Below, in pieces: positions 11,286-23,017 of a stretch of DNA of 64,000 nt (position 1 is its first letter; each line of letters starts with the position of its first letter). Source of the stretch: Eutypa lata (Eukaryota; Ascomycota; Sordariomycetes; Xylariales; Diatrypaceae). The notes beneath the pieces were generated by a model, which did no database searches, was not told the DNA's origin, and saw nothing but the letters and a program-made list of their open reading frames with translations. The position numbers and the translations under genes are program-made. Where the stretch lies: assembly GCA_022661535.1 (NCBI GenBank), contig JAKULF010000008.1, positions 3,224,001-3,288,000 on the forward strand. The letters run 5' to 3'.

Positions 11286-13869
11286 GACACTGGCTGAGGA
11301 GGCACCGCCACAGTTAGCATGCCACTAAGGCTTGGCGGGCATACTCAATTATAGAGAGACCTGCTGTACCTAGACGGTTACTCAACGCAACATCAAGAAA
11401 GTCAACGACGTCGACTTCATATGATGTGGTAGTTCCTTGTTTCTCTCGATCACATGTCAATGTATGCTCATTTGATCATCTATATCTTCCAATCATATGT
11501 CTTACATAGGTCCGGTAATCTTTATAGAGTTCGGGTATATATCACTTCATTAGCAATAAAAATGTATCTGATATCGCTGGTATTAGTTATGATGCAAAGT
11601 CTCAAGTCGAAGTTGGATCAACTCCGCGGATGCTCGACTCGGTGAATCAAACGGGTCCTTTAAGCTGTGGCGGGATTGTCGCAAACACCTGCATTCGCTC
11701 TTATTCCGGTCTCTAAATAGTTAGCAACCGGTCTAACTAGCTGAATGGTCGAGAGCCAGTTCGGATGTTCACGAACGGTAACATTCGCATCTCCGCCGTT
11801 GGGTTTGGGGCTTCGTACCTCTGAGAGAGCTAACTATACAATACTGAATATTTACTCGTTCCCGATTTTATCTTCATCACCATACGTATTAATTGATAAG
11901 TGCTTATTAATTACTCATGAGTTGACTTGCGTCACAAGATTATATTAATCAAACTAGTGTATAGAAATGTTCCCAGAACAGTGCATAAGCAGGATATATA
12001 TTGCTATATTTTACTACAACATTGTAGTTTCATGTATCGAACATGGTTTCTACCTGATGTGGAGAGTCTCCGGGAGATGCAAGATGTTTGTTCATCACCC
12101 TTTCCCGCTGTTTCTTGCATATCATTATCATACCCGTACCTAGTCTGAGAGTTGTATGTTGATGGGAGCAATTCCAACTTCCCTCAAAATAGATTATTTT
12201 CGAGGTGATATCTCTTCGCATCCAAATTAATAATTCACTGATAACATCCGTAGCGGATGTAACCGCCAATCATGGTGCCAGTATATATGATTTGGTCAAG
12301 ACTTGTGGTCGATTTAGAAGAATAACCCATGAAAAGACGATATGGATATTAAACGAGGGGATAATATGAAGGTGTAAAACCATGGTAGCCGAAATAAGCT
12401 TTGCCAATGCCGAGATATACAAAATATTGTGCCACAATGCGCGTTGTCTGATTTCCATCACCAATGAGAAAAAAAAGCGCTTATCGAATGATGAGTCGCA
12501 CAGTTGAGCACTATAAACCACGGGACCGAGCGAGTCCCGCAGGAGACTCATCGTGCTTTCTCGAGACCTATCTCGTGGGTGCAGCTTTTGGTTGTTCACA
12601 GTAGTTACTTCAATGATAACATGACTGGCTGTTGGTTGCGCACTCCATCCGAGTAAGAGATAAATGAAGATGTAATGTGATATCTGATAGTCGGTACTCG
12701 TATGCTTGCAAGGTCTCGTGGCTATGCTCTGTTTAGTGGTGGCTGATCCCGTTACTTAGCGGTGTTGGCAATTAGAATAGTATCAACCAAAGCACTGGTA
12801 CTGGCGGTCAAATGAAGTTCACGACACGGACTGCCGTTCCCCAAACACCATCGTTGTCGGCTTATAAGGTATCCGGGCGATCCAAATCTTGTAGAACAAG
12901 ACCGTCTGGTCTGGATTACAAACCACCGTTGTGAATCCCTTTCGAACCTACACATAAGAAACGATTGGGCGTACGTGTTGCAGTACCGAGGAGGCGGTTC
13001 GAGTGACACAGGTTCAACTGAGCGTCCACATGGTATAGATTAGCCAACGTGAACCGTATTTGTAAGCGCTTTCCAACCGTAGGCGGAGGGGGTTCCGAGC
13101 CAATCTGAAGCCCGGAAGCCTGGCCCTTATGCAAACGACAAGGAACCTTTGGGTCATTGACTATACGATCCCGAAAACCGATCGAGTCTTTAGATGAAGC
13201 AGGATCAAGTGAAGAGTGAATGACGATAGAGATGTTTGAGCACCTGCAGATAACTACGGATATGAGAGATAGCAACCATGGGTAACGTGGTTACAAGTGC
13301 TCGGTCCTATATTAAATATCCACTCCGAATATCCGAAGTTGAGCAGTGTTAGCTTATAGACAACCAGGCCCAAGGGACCGGAACGGACTCGGGGTCAGAA
13401 GACTCGCCATGAAATGAGGACTATGTGGGGGGCGTCAGTTGATCTCAGTACTTTATATGAGTTCCAGCGAGGCTCTCCTTGTTTCAAGCCCCCTACCCCA
13501 AGGTCTTGTTTTGCGGACACCGTTTTATTTTATTTTATTAACCAGTGAATCTGATAATGCAGCATAGGATACCTAGCTGAGCACAACACACGCACACAAA
13601 AAGAGTTAATCTGATAAGCCACCCAACTTAGACCTGGTATTAAGATGGAACTGTGGGACACAACGAAATTACTCGATTCGGACCCCAAGGCTGAACCCAG
13701 GCTGCCGGGCTCGTCAGGATGCGCGCCAAGCGCTGCACCTCCCACCGCCTTCTGCTGAGTAGGCAGATCACTCAGTACCTAAGGTTAGATGCGCTTATGC
13801 TGTTAGCTGCAACCTGCGGGCAGAAAAAATAACGCAAACACGTGTATATATGCTGACTATTAACGGCGC

Positions 13870-13894
13870 AACACACACACACACACACACACAC
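13870..13894 (+). repeat. AC dinucleotide microsatellite
   Basis: About twelve tandem AC units lie in the gene-poor region. There is no associated gene. Confidence 0.85.
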
Positions 13895-15743
13895 AAAATC
13901 CTTAAGGTTGTTATAGTTGCGATGTGGAGGCCGTTTACGGCAGTAGCATCATGCATGACTGTTAGGTCCCGTGAGAGATCGAAATGTGGCCCCCAAAAAA
14001 CCAAGGTCTCGGTCCGCGAAATGGACAGAGAATGACAGAGGCGGTCGGCACGCCACCGGGCCGTTACTTGCTGGTCAGACTTTCAGCCTTCCGGATAGAT
14101 TATCACCCATTTCCTTTATTTTATGTGGTATCATGTGGGGAAGGCATATATGCCTGTGCCGCCTATCTGTCGTGTTGCTTCTATGTAATTACGGATGTCG
14201 GGTTGGAAGATTCGTGCAGCTTACCTACCTGGGTAGCTTACCGAAAGAGGCATAGGTGACTATAACAGAAAATAGAAACTATGATATCGACTGGTATTAA
14301 TTCATCGAAAGCCAACACAATGTTAGTTATCTCGCAAGTTATATCGATATGCATGGGATTGGAGGGTAATCAGGTAATTCGGTAGTTAAATGCCTTTTAG
14401 TTGATTGTCTCGTTAACTAGTTTTCGGTACGGCATATACGTAATTGATAGTAGCTATTCTTCAACCAGTCCTGTCTGTCTCATACACCACTCATGCAAGT
14501 CACTGTGATAATACAAGTGTGTAGACTAGTTAGTTCATTCCTGATGTCATCGTACTTTGCAGCATTCTTTTCTGGGAAACACCTAGATGCCAGGAAGTCC
14601 AAAGCTTGTAGTTGCTTTTATCTCGCTATGTAAAAACGTAGGAGGAGAGATGTCCAATAAGACAGATGCGATTTGCGCGACCCAATAAAACCTTTGATAT
14701 ACGGTGCTCAGCCCAACCCGAGATAGACAATGTGGATACCTACGTCGTATTATGTATGCTCTCAAAAAACCTCCCCATAAATCCCGTTGAGGCAGTCCAC
14801 GGAGATTGGTGCAGCGCCTAAGGGTCTACCGCCGAATCTGGGTACTCACTCTGCAGTAGCGGCACCGGTGTTATGGAAACAACTTGGACGACCGGATCTT
14901 GGCCTATGGTATCTCCCCCATGCAGTTTGCTACACTGGGGTAGCCTTTTAAGGCTGTCTACAGTGGCACAGGAATAGCTGCGTCCGGCCCAGGACAGCAG
15001 TCAAAAAACTAACCGACGCTTTGGCTGGGAGGGGGGCTGTCTCGGCGGATATCACTGGGAAGGCCGTGCATACGTCAACAGGAAAGTTTCTAAGACACTT
15101 TGCCACACAGGAGTGTGCGGTGTGTGTGTGCGTGGAATGCAAGATACGTGATTTCCATTCTTCACGGCCCTGCAAGTCGCGTGTAGGTAGGTAGTGAATA
15201 ATGTATTGAACGTGGTAGTAACACTCGGGACTCTCGAACCCCCTTTAACTTTTCGAGCAAAGCAAACAACACCCAACGTTGCAACAAGGGTATTCACCGC
15301 CAAAGTGTGTGTTCGTAGATTGCCAAGATGATCGTACAAGATCGATTTTCTTTTCGCCAGACCACCCAAAAGGAAAAAAATAAAAAGGAAAGAAAATTGT
15401 CCACCCTCTGTGTCTGTTTATCCTACAACACAACCAGTTCCTCCCAACCCAGTCTTATTCCTGGGTAAGTTATACAGGACCAAAAAATAAAATAAAATCA
15501 GAGAGCCACACATAAGAACCTTCGGCCAGAACCCGTGCCTCCAACGCCCGATGTAAGCAATCTGCCACCCGTGTTCAAAGTAGATAGAAAAGCGTCCCAA
15601 CTCCATGTAACCATATGTATACACCAGCCGCCAAGAGTATCTATCTCTCTGCTGGTCTGATAACCAAGCCATTGGAATGCCCGTGACAACGCCACCAACC
15701 TCCGCTCGTAGTATGCCTGTAGACCGTAGAGATCGGGGTTTTC

Positions 15744-16838
15744 CTAGTCATCGTCTTCTTCGCTCTTGAGGACTCTCTTCCTCTTGGTCTGGCTCTTACT
15801 CTTGTTTTTCCTCTTCTCCTCATCCCAGAGGGCTTGAGCCCCTGGATGATAGCTGGTCCGCTTAACCGGGCGATCTCGCTGTGTGTGCAGTCTAATGTGC
15901 TGTAGCCAGTTGTCCTTACGGTTGAATTGTCTTTCACAAAATGGGCAATGTGTGAATTGCGGGTTGTGGTGCCTGTTCTTTGTTAGCATTACACGCGGGA
16001 AGTAAATATTGAAGGTTACTTACGTATCGATATGTCTCTTCAGATGTTCACTTCGCTTGAATGCGTTTCTGTTGATACATTCCCGGTAGGGGCACTTATG
16101 CGTGCCTGACTTGATGATCCGCGGATAGACTGTGTTCTCTTCCCTCTTGATTCGCTTCTGGTGGACTCTTTGAAGACGCTGGGCTCGATGAAGCGCCTCG
16201 CTTTTGTGCTGGGATTCATCCACATAAACCCTGCGCTTATCGTTGATGCCCAGACTCCTGTTAGATAGCAGTGAAGCAGGGTCATGTCTTTCTAAGCTGG
16301 CAAAGTAGTTCATGGAGTCCTCGGGGGCGCACCAAACCGAAGACGCGTCGCATTCTGCCTGGTTTGAGCACATATTTGACGCTGGGGCAAAAGGTGACGC
16401 TAGAATGTGGTGTGTGTAGTGCAGGTTTCCAAGTACATCGGAGTTAACGGGCTCCATGGCCTGGTTGTGTGGTGGCACAGAGTTGAACATCTGGGCGTAA
16501 TCGAATTCCATTGCCTGTGCTGGTATGCTGCCCTTCCGGCATGGCGTGGTTGAGAGATCATACTCAACAAGCGGATGGAAGTCGTTCTTCATATCCGAGG
16601 GAAAGTAGCTAGTGAGTGCCGAGTTAGGCGTGGCTAGCTCATACCCCAACCGAGGAGGACTTGTCAGGGAATCATGCTCCATCGACAACGTTCGACGCTG
16701 TGGAGTTGAGCGGCCAGATATCGGGGTGTGAGGACCACTAGAAGTGCTTGCGGTGGAAAAGCTGCCAGCAGAAGAAGCGCAGGATACCAACTGACTAGCA
16801 AAGTGGTAGTCCTCGTCGAAGTCGATATGAGGTTCCAT
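15744..16838 (-). CDS. C2H2 zinc-finger transcription factor
   Basis: This is a 347-residue DNA-binding protein, nuclear by inference. Exons on the minus strand are 16838-16024 and 15972-15744, separated by a 51-nt intron placed between the two fingers. The N-terminal ~200 residues are Ser/Thr/Pro-rich and unstructured, as in many fungal activators. Finger 1 (CPYREC...FKRSEHLKRHIDTH) has the F-x5-L-x2-H-x3-H core but five residues instead of three between the second Cys and the Phe. Finger 2 (CPFCERQF...WLQHIRLH) is a regular C-x2-C-x12-H-x3-H. A very basic tail (KRKNKSKSQTKRKRV) follows and may act as nuclear localisation signal. The paired C-terminal fingers resemble fungal developmental regulators such as BrlA or FlbC only in arrangement; I do not assign orthology. 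The upstream intergenic region is unusually long. Confidence 0.88.
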
Positions 16839-19800
16839 TGTTACACCTAGAGGGGAAGTGTCGTGCCAAGTAGCGAGTAGAGATGTTGGAACTCGATATT
16901 AGCTAGTATTGTAAGGAAGGGAAGGTATGATGGATGGGAATATGGAATGAGGGAATATTCAATAGATATACAGGAGGGCAAATGGCCATGTTCGGAATAA
17001 AACAGGAGATATCCCTTCTGCCCTGAGCTCTGATCCAAACATAGAGCGGGACTAGTACGGCCAATATACTTAGATTCGGCCTGCAGGGGTTCGAGTAGAT
17101 GACCCTACCGTAGGAATGTTATTCATGAATCGAGGGTGGCTTAATGAACATTTCATTTGCTTGGTATACTTTGGTACTACCTACACTGTGGGCCCCTGAG
17201 GAGGACCGTTGTCTTCAAGCCACCACCACTTCCAGCCCAACCAGCCTAGTCTAACTAGCATCAAGGAAAGGTGGTGGTGTCCAGTCTAGACAATCACTCG
17301 CATTTTGTTAATTATGGCTGTCCTATGGTGCTATGACCGCTGATCCTAGTGAGTGGTCAAGGAAGCAGTCCAGTTATGAAGGGTCCGGGAGAGTGGTAAG
17401 CTAACAACCTAAAATCCCTGCAATTTGTAAATAAGAACCAACATGCATGACTGGGGGAGAAGCATCAAGCATCTCGAGTTAACAATAGTCTACAGAGCGG
17501 GGTCGACAAGTAGTAAATTTAGAAAAACGAGAGAGTGAGAGAATGAGAGAGAGATAATTAACTAGAGAGCGCGCTAACTGTACGAGCCCACACGATTTCT
17601 GGGAGAGGCGTAGCAAGCAAGTCTCGACCATCAGGTGACAGGTCGAGACCAAACCTGGAAGAAGCAAACGTTTCTTTCATGAGCTGATGATAGTTAAGTG
17701 TTCACACCTCACCTGAGGGACGAGGTTACGAGACAAGCGCGCTTAGCAAAATCGCGCTAGTCGGCTCTAATGGGAGGGGATAGAGAGGAATCTTCACAGT
17801 ATGATGTCTACAGTATGGATGGAATGTAGCTCTATATCGAGTCGCGCATGGTGGGCTACGCGCTCATGAGACAATGCCAAATCTGGGGAGGATCAACCAT
17901 TAAAGAGAAGAGGCTAGAGGCTAAGGTTAGAGGCTAGACGTTGATCAAAACCAGGGGATTCGAGATGCTATGCTTGAAGAGTCCAAGCCAGCCGCTGTCG
18001 AATAGTTTGAATTGCTAAGTAATAAGTATGTAGGTAGGTAGGTTCAATAGGGGTATACCGTATGCACGATGTTGCCGGCAAGTCAACTGTGAAACTAGTA
18101 GGTTGTCAATTGCCATCGACAGTTCACTTGGCAAGCAGGTTTAGCCTTAGCTCTAGATGCTGCATATACTGTCTAATTGCTCATTGCATCGCTTTCTCGT
18201 TTGATTTGAAAGACTTGGTGCTCTACCTATTTAGTCAAGCATCAAACTACTACCTAGTAGCTCTAGGTAAGTAGTTATGGTTTGTCATTAATGGAAGCAT
18301 CGGAAAACGTCCCGGGACCTCGACCGATAGATGGATTCTCATTGTCGGCCCGGATAAGTCTTGTCCAGTCTAGGCTGCCTGCATTTAGGTAGAGTTGGAG
18401 AGCCTGGATACCTGCATACATGTATGTAGGAGGGAGACTGGGCGGATTTCTTACATCCCATGCTTATATAATCGTAAGTATAAGCCGGAAATTACTTATC
18501 TTTCAATGTGAACATCATGTTGTAGAACCTGCATCCTAGCCTGGATTTATTTTGTGTCGCTTTACTGTCGTAGTATTTCCTTACAGGGGGTGAGGGATAA
18601 GGGAGGAGGATATTTGTGTAAGTTGCCTTTAGTTAGTTTCGTCCCTGACGGACAGTGCAGTGTGATTGATATCAGTCGAAGATCTTAATCAACATTCATA
18701 CGTACATACATATCTACTAGGTACATACTTTATCTAACAAGATTCATTGTTGGATTTATTGGGCGGGGGGGTATGCGGGGATCAAGTAGGAATTTTCCCA
18801 TATTCAAATATGACAAAAATGCATATCTCCAAACAATGCGATTCTTGTTCGAGTCCCTGCCAGCGTGCCAGTCAGCCAGTTTAACTCCTAATTTGGTGTA
18901 TTTACAGCGCTTTTCGCCCAAGTCCCACTCTTTAGAGTATTGATTGACCCACTGATCTTCTTGCCAGCTTGCATTGGGCTCACTTTAGCGCCGGGTAAGG
19001 ACCCCAGGCACTAGATTAAGCAGAGCAGTAGGTAAATAGGTAGGTAGGCAATAGGGTACCTAGCAGCCTAGGCACTAAAAGCTTAATACATACAGTGCTT
19101 AGATATACCAACGCCAACCTGCCTGCCTTAGTCTGACTTGGTGAAGACTCAGACCTACATATAGGCCATTCCTTTCATGCCAGTAGTCCCCTTTGTTTCT
19201 ATTTGACATTGTCTAAGGGTCCAAAAGCTTAGGGTAATGAGTTAGGTCCATGAGAGTATAGCGTTACAGTAATCTATATCCATAGTTGCTTAGCTTCTAC
19301 AGTCTATTCAGTAGTGGCCAAATAACTCTCTATAAGGCGCTGATAGTCAGCCCTTTAGATATTGATCATGCCTAGATAGCAGGATAGATCTCGATCATCA
19401 TTCCTTTCAGTGTTCGACATGTCTGGGCTACGTTGAAGCTAACAAAACCGTGAGAGCTCAGACTCAAGTGCGTGATAAGGACAAATGGGCCACATGATGT
19501 AATACGTTTAATTCGACTGCTTGGAATAGTCCTAGCTATAGATACCCTTTGATTAAGGGTCTCTCGTTGCTTCATCATTTCTCCACTTCCATAGGCTCTA
19601 GTATGTTACACCGGGCTCTCCGATATAAAATTTCAGAGAGATAATTTGGTATAAGAAGCATAGAATAGAGCTCTGAAGGCTCCAATACTACTAGGTCAGG
19701 CAAGGTAGATAGAATACGATAGGTCATAAGGATCCGCAACGCCACCAGCATATCCCTGGAACATAGCGATGAATTCTCAATTTTAAGGTCCCAAACGGTA

Positions 19801-21465
19801 GTTCGAACTGTGTGCTGATAATGCACGCTCCTAGCCTGGTACCTGGAAATAGTCTTGGATATCTGTCTCATACAGCCAGTAGCTCCGCCGATCCATTGCT
19901 CGTCCTCTTAATGGATCTAGAACCGGGCTCCATAAGTGGTTTTTTCTTCTTGATGTCGAGGAGTGTAATGTCGTAATAGTACATTAAAACGCGCTCTTTT
20001 CACTCGCTGATCTCCCTGCTCTAGATCTAAAGCTGCCCTAACCCTGGCCCTTCTGGCCCTGAAGATTCTGTTGCAAAGCATCGCGGCTAGCTAGCCTATT
20101 CCAGCGTTGTGTCGATCCTCTCTCAAGTACGTAAGCCGACGTCCCCAACGACAGAGTACGATGACAATATCGATGAGATAATCAAATTCTACATCTTCTT
20201 CGTATTTGTGGCTTTGTTCTTGGCCACTGCGTAATCCCGGCTACGATCGTGGTGAGCTAAGCCTGTTCTTGATGCGTTTCAAGGTAACAGGGTAATTCCG
20301 GTATTAGCTATTTCGGCCCCAAGCAAACTTACCTCGCGAACGCCACAGAATGACGAAGCTAGTTACCAATATGATAGTATCAGCATTTTCGTTGCGCATC
20401 TAGTGACATGTCCGTACATTCTCTATGCATTTTGTTGAGTTGCTGCCCGATTTGATTTGTCTCTCCTCAACATCTGGCTCTGAAGGGAATATCTGTCCGA
20501 AGTTACATTTCAAGTTCTCGGCAAAGTCGTTTTTGACAGGCCGTGCTCGGCCGCGTCGACTCTAATATTCAAAGGAGCCAGCCGAAGGACCGACCGTTGA
20601 TCGCCCCTTGTGTCACCCCAAAAAGGTGGTGGTCATGCCGCTCATAACGAATCAGAGACCCCGTTTGACTCTGTGGGATCTTGTACGACTGTGGCTTTTA
20701 TTTCTCTCTTTTTATTGCAACATCAACCCATCTGGATATAATGGGTAAAGTAAGGCCATTGCTCACAACTCCACAGTCCGCAATAGTCTCTGTGCAGCGA
20801 CAGCTTGTCACCTCCGTGATGTGGCATCGGCCGCTGCCTGATTGGTTGGGCGCCCAAAGAACCAGTTGTCACGGCGATCGGCAGGTCATCGATGTCTGAC
20901 GCGGCTAGAGTCCGGAATCGGTGCTCAAGAACGAAGTCGTTTCTGCCCATGCGAGTTACATCTCGGAACAAGCTGCAGCAAGTGCCAACGACCTAACCCA
21001 ATGCCATCAGGGTCCATGTGAATCCAACTCTACGATATGGAGACACAGAAATCATATGCAAGTGTTCTCGATGTCGCGTGTCTCATACGTCTGGGCATTA
21101 TCTAGGGACGGCACACAGCCGACTCCTTCGAACGCACCCATCGGCATCTTGAATCCCCTTTCACAGTCTGTAGGCGTGATGGTATGCAAGAGACAGGTCA
21201 CTATCATGACAATAAGTCGTGCTACGCAATAGTAGCTATAGGAATATTAAGAATAGTAGGAGCTGTAGTAGTGACACCCTCGAAGTATAAGAAGGCGACT
21301 CATACAGCACATGAGTATGTCATAATTCTCTTCGAACCTAACACACACACACTCACACAGTATCACTATCTCGAATATTGTCTATCCTGTTGATATCTCC
21401 CTGCTCTCAATAATAATCTCATTCTACCATTTCAAGCCTCGTCGTTTCTTCCAAACCAAATTACA
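16839..21465. other. Long gene-free region upstream of the C2H2 gene
   Basis: This 4.6 kb stretch lacks a supportable gene. It contains clusters of TAGG/CCTA tetranucleotides (18,029-18,044 and 19,028-19,048). Minus-strand ORFs at 19,575-19,871 and 19,372-19,578 contain short protein-like segments such as VAQTCRTLKG, which faintly recalls an F-box; they may be a decayed gene but cannot be assigned. Part of the region may hold the promoter of the C2H2 gene. Confidence 0.45.
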
Positions 21466-21955
21466 ATGTGCAACATGCGAGTTAATCTCTACAACTGTGA
21501 TCAGGCTCATATGGAAAGCTTCACAATAGAGCACTGCCCTGTGTGCCAAGAGGGTGTAGGCAAGTACTAAAAACAAGTTGATGTTTTTACGTTTCTCGTT
21601 CTGTTATAGAACCTTTTACAAGATATGATGGGAAATGGCAATACTAACTTGTTTTTGCTAACTAGACTGTGGCAATTGTAATGATGACCCGGACGTCAGC
21701 CAGGACGACAATGGTTGCACCCGCCAGGAGATCTTGGTCCGTGAAGCAGTGTGTCCCGAGTGCAACCAAGTAGTAAGCAATTTTCGTGATTATTTTATTC
21801 CCTTTGTGGCTAGCTTCAGTGCTTAAAGGTACTAAAGGGGGCATCTTCGGGAGCCCTTTGCTACCGAATAACCCCCAGGCCACCCTAATATCCCTCAAGG
21901 AAGCAATTGCTAACTCCAGATGTTGCAGTGGGGTACAGATCAACTCCAATCCTGA
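21466..21955 (+). CDS. Putative small Cys-rich protein, three exons
   Basis: I propose exons 21466-21559, 21666-21772 and 21920-21955, giving 78 residues. It begins MCNMRVNLYNCDQAH and continues with HCPVCQ, CGNC and CPECNQ, so at least eight Cys are in pairs that could bind zinc or form disulphides. The first intron either uses a GC donor (GCAAGT after position 21559) or a weaker GT donor at 21554; both keep the frame. The third exon is short and less certain. There is no signal peptide, which argues against a secreted effector. Short fungal proteins beginning with Met-Cys and carrying C-x8-C-D-x2-H patterns are familiar as uncharacterised conserved proteins. The second copy at 22,756-23,017 supports this being a real family. 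Confidence 0.45.
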
Positions 21956-22755
21956 TATATTTAATTCAGGTGAGTAGATCACTATTTGGGAATATCATAT
22001 GTAAGATTCAAAGAGCTAAGAACTACTTTCCCAAGTGCAGATTACCCCAGTGGGAGTATAATTAAAGGATGGGGTTTCTGAATATACATGGTAAATAAAG
22101 AGGGTGTGATGCAAAGATTCGCTCTTTTCCAGAGACGGGGCTTCGGGATACATATGTGGATAGCAGGTCGGCGCACAAAATTGTATTATGGGCAGGGATT
22201 TTCGGGTCCGAACAAAATCATGTTAGTAATTTGCAGTGTCTAGTATAGCCTATCTCTTGGGTTTAAATGAGAGCTTCTTCGGCTTGGCCCTTATCATCTA
22301 CGCCGTGTCACTCCTTGCGTTCAAACTGCGATGGAACCGAGCATTTGAGATGAATTCCCGGACTGTATGTATTCGTGCTGTGAGATACCGGATCAGGGAC
22401 TCAGCCTACTCTTTGGGAAAACGGGGTTCTTCCCGTAGTGAGGTGGCGTTTCATCGGAAATCAATGCCAGCTCGCAGATGTATGATACGACAAAGCTGTC
22501 GGTTTGTGGTTTGTTTTCCATATGTAAATTTGTAAAAGGTGGGAGGTTTGCGAGCGCGTTAAGACTACAGTTGATAAAATCTCGTTTTACACGCACATAT
22601 AAAGTTCAAGAGGTATACCTCTTATACTACCATATCACTGCTATCAAGCTAATTATCATATTATATCAAATCGATATTTGCTTTGTTCACAAGCGCTACC
22701 TATATCGGCATTATTTAGTTCAGAAATTCACATCTTGATCTCTTCCATTTTCGAC
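21956..22755. other. Intergenic between the two Cys-rich ORFs
   Basis: An open frame at 22,236-22,535 begins at a GTG and contains a hydrophobic stretch (about SFFGLALIIYAVSLLAF), but there is no ATG start or clear splicing. I do not call it a gene. Confidence 0.4.
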
Positions 22756-23017
22756 AAGTGCTACTGGAGGGTAGTGTATTGGAATTGTGACCCCCGGAAA
22801 CACATCGCTACAGAATACAGAGAGAACTGCTTCCGGTTCCTAAATTGTAAGAATCATATTAGACGGGAGGACCTTGCGAAAGTTGTATGTACTATTCCCG
22901 GACATAACTAATATGGATGATAGACATCACCAGGTAAACGAACCAAAAAGGCGAGAAAACAGAACCCCTCGACGCCGCTATGGGTGGCTTAAAAGACTAA
23001 GTACGCTTGAGGAGTGA
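22756..23017 (+). pseudogene. Second small Cys-rich ORF, related to the one upstream, start codon apparently lost
   Basis: The frame reads CYWRVVYWNCDPRKHIA, then C-FRFLNC, then after a 49-nt intron (22885-22933, with an ATAACTAAT branch site) a basic segment RRENRTPRRRYGWLKRLSTLEE and a stop at 23015-23017. The first half matches the upstream gene: both have Cys-x8-Cys-Asp, then a His three to four residues later and another Cys 12-13 residues after the second. At the expected start the upstream gene has ATG-TGC, whereas here the codon before TGC is AAG, and no in-frame ATG exists upstream to the preceding stop. It is therefore either a pseudogene by start loss or a gene with an unseen 5' exon. 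Confidence 0.4.

Larger units (their letters stand above)
11016..15743. other. Gene-poor region
   Basis: No gene can be supported in these 4.7 kb. ORFs of up to about 120 codons exist (such as 12,916-13,275 on the minus strand), but none shows domain content, a credible start or splice sites. Short repeats occur: a GGCTGACT-type minisatellite near 11,259-11,285 and an AC microsatellite at 13,870-13,894. The right end (about 15,000-15,743) is the 3' flank of the C2H2 gene. Confidence 0.5.

Noticed and set aside
18848..18885. Possible tRNA T-loop (GTTCGAGTCC)
   Set aside because: The flanking bases do not form the five-base T stem, and no matching D or anticodon arm is present upstream. Similar strings near 6,728 and 54,199 fail in the same way.
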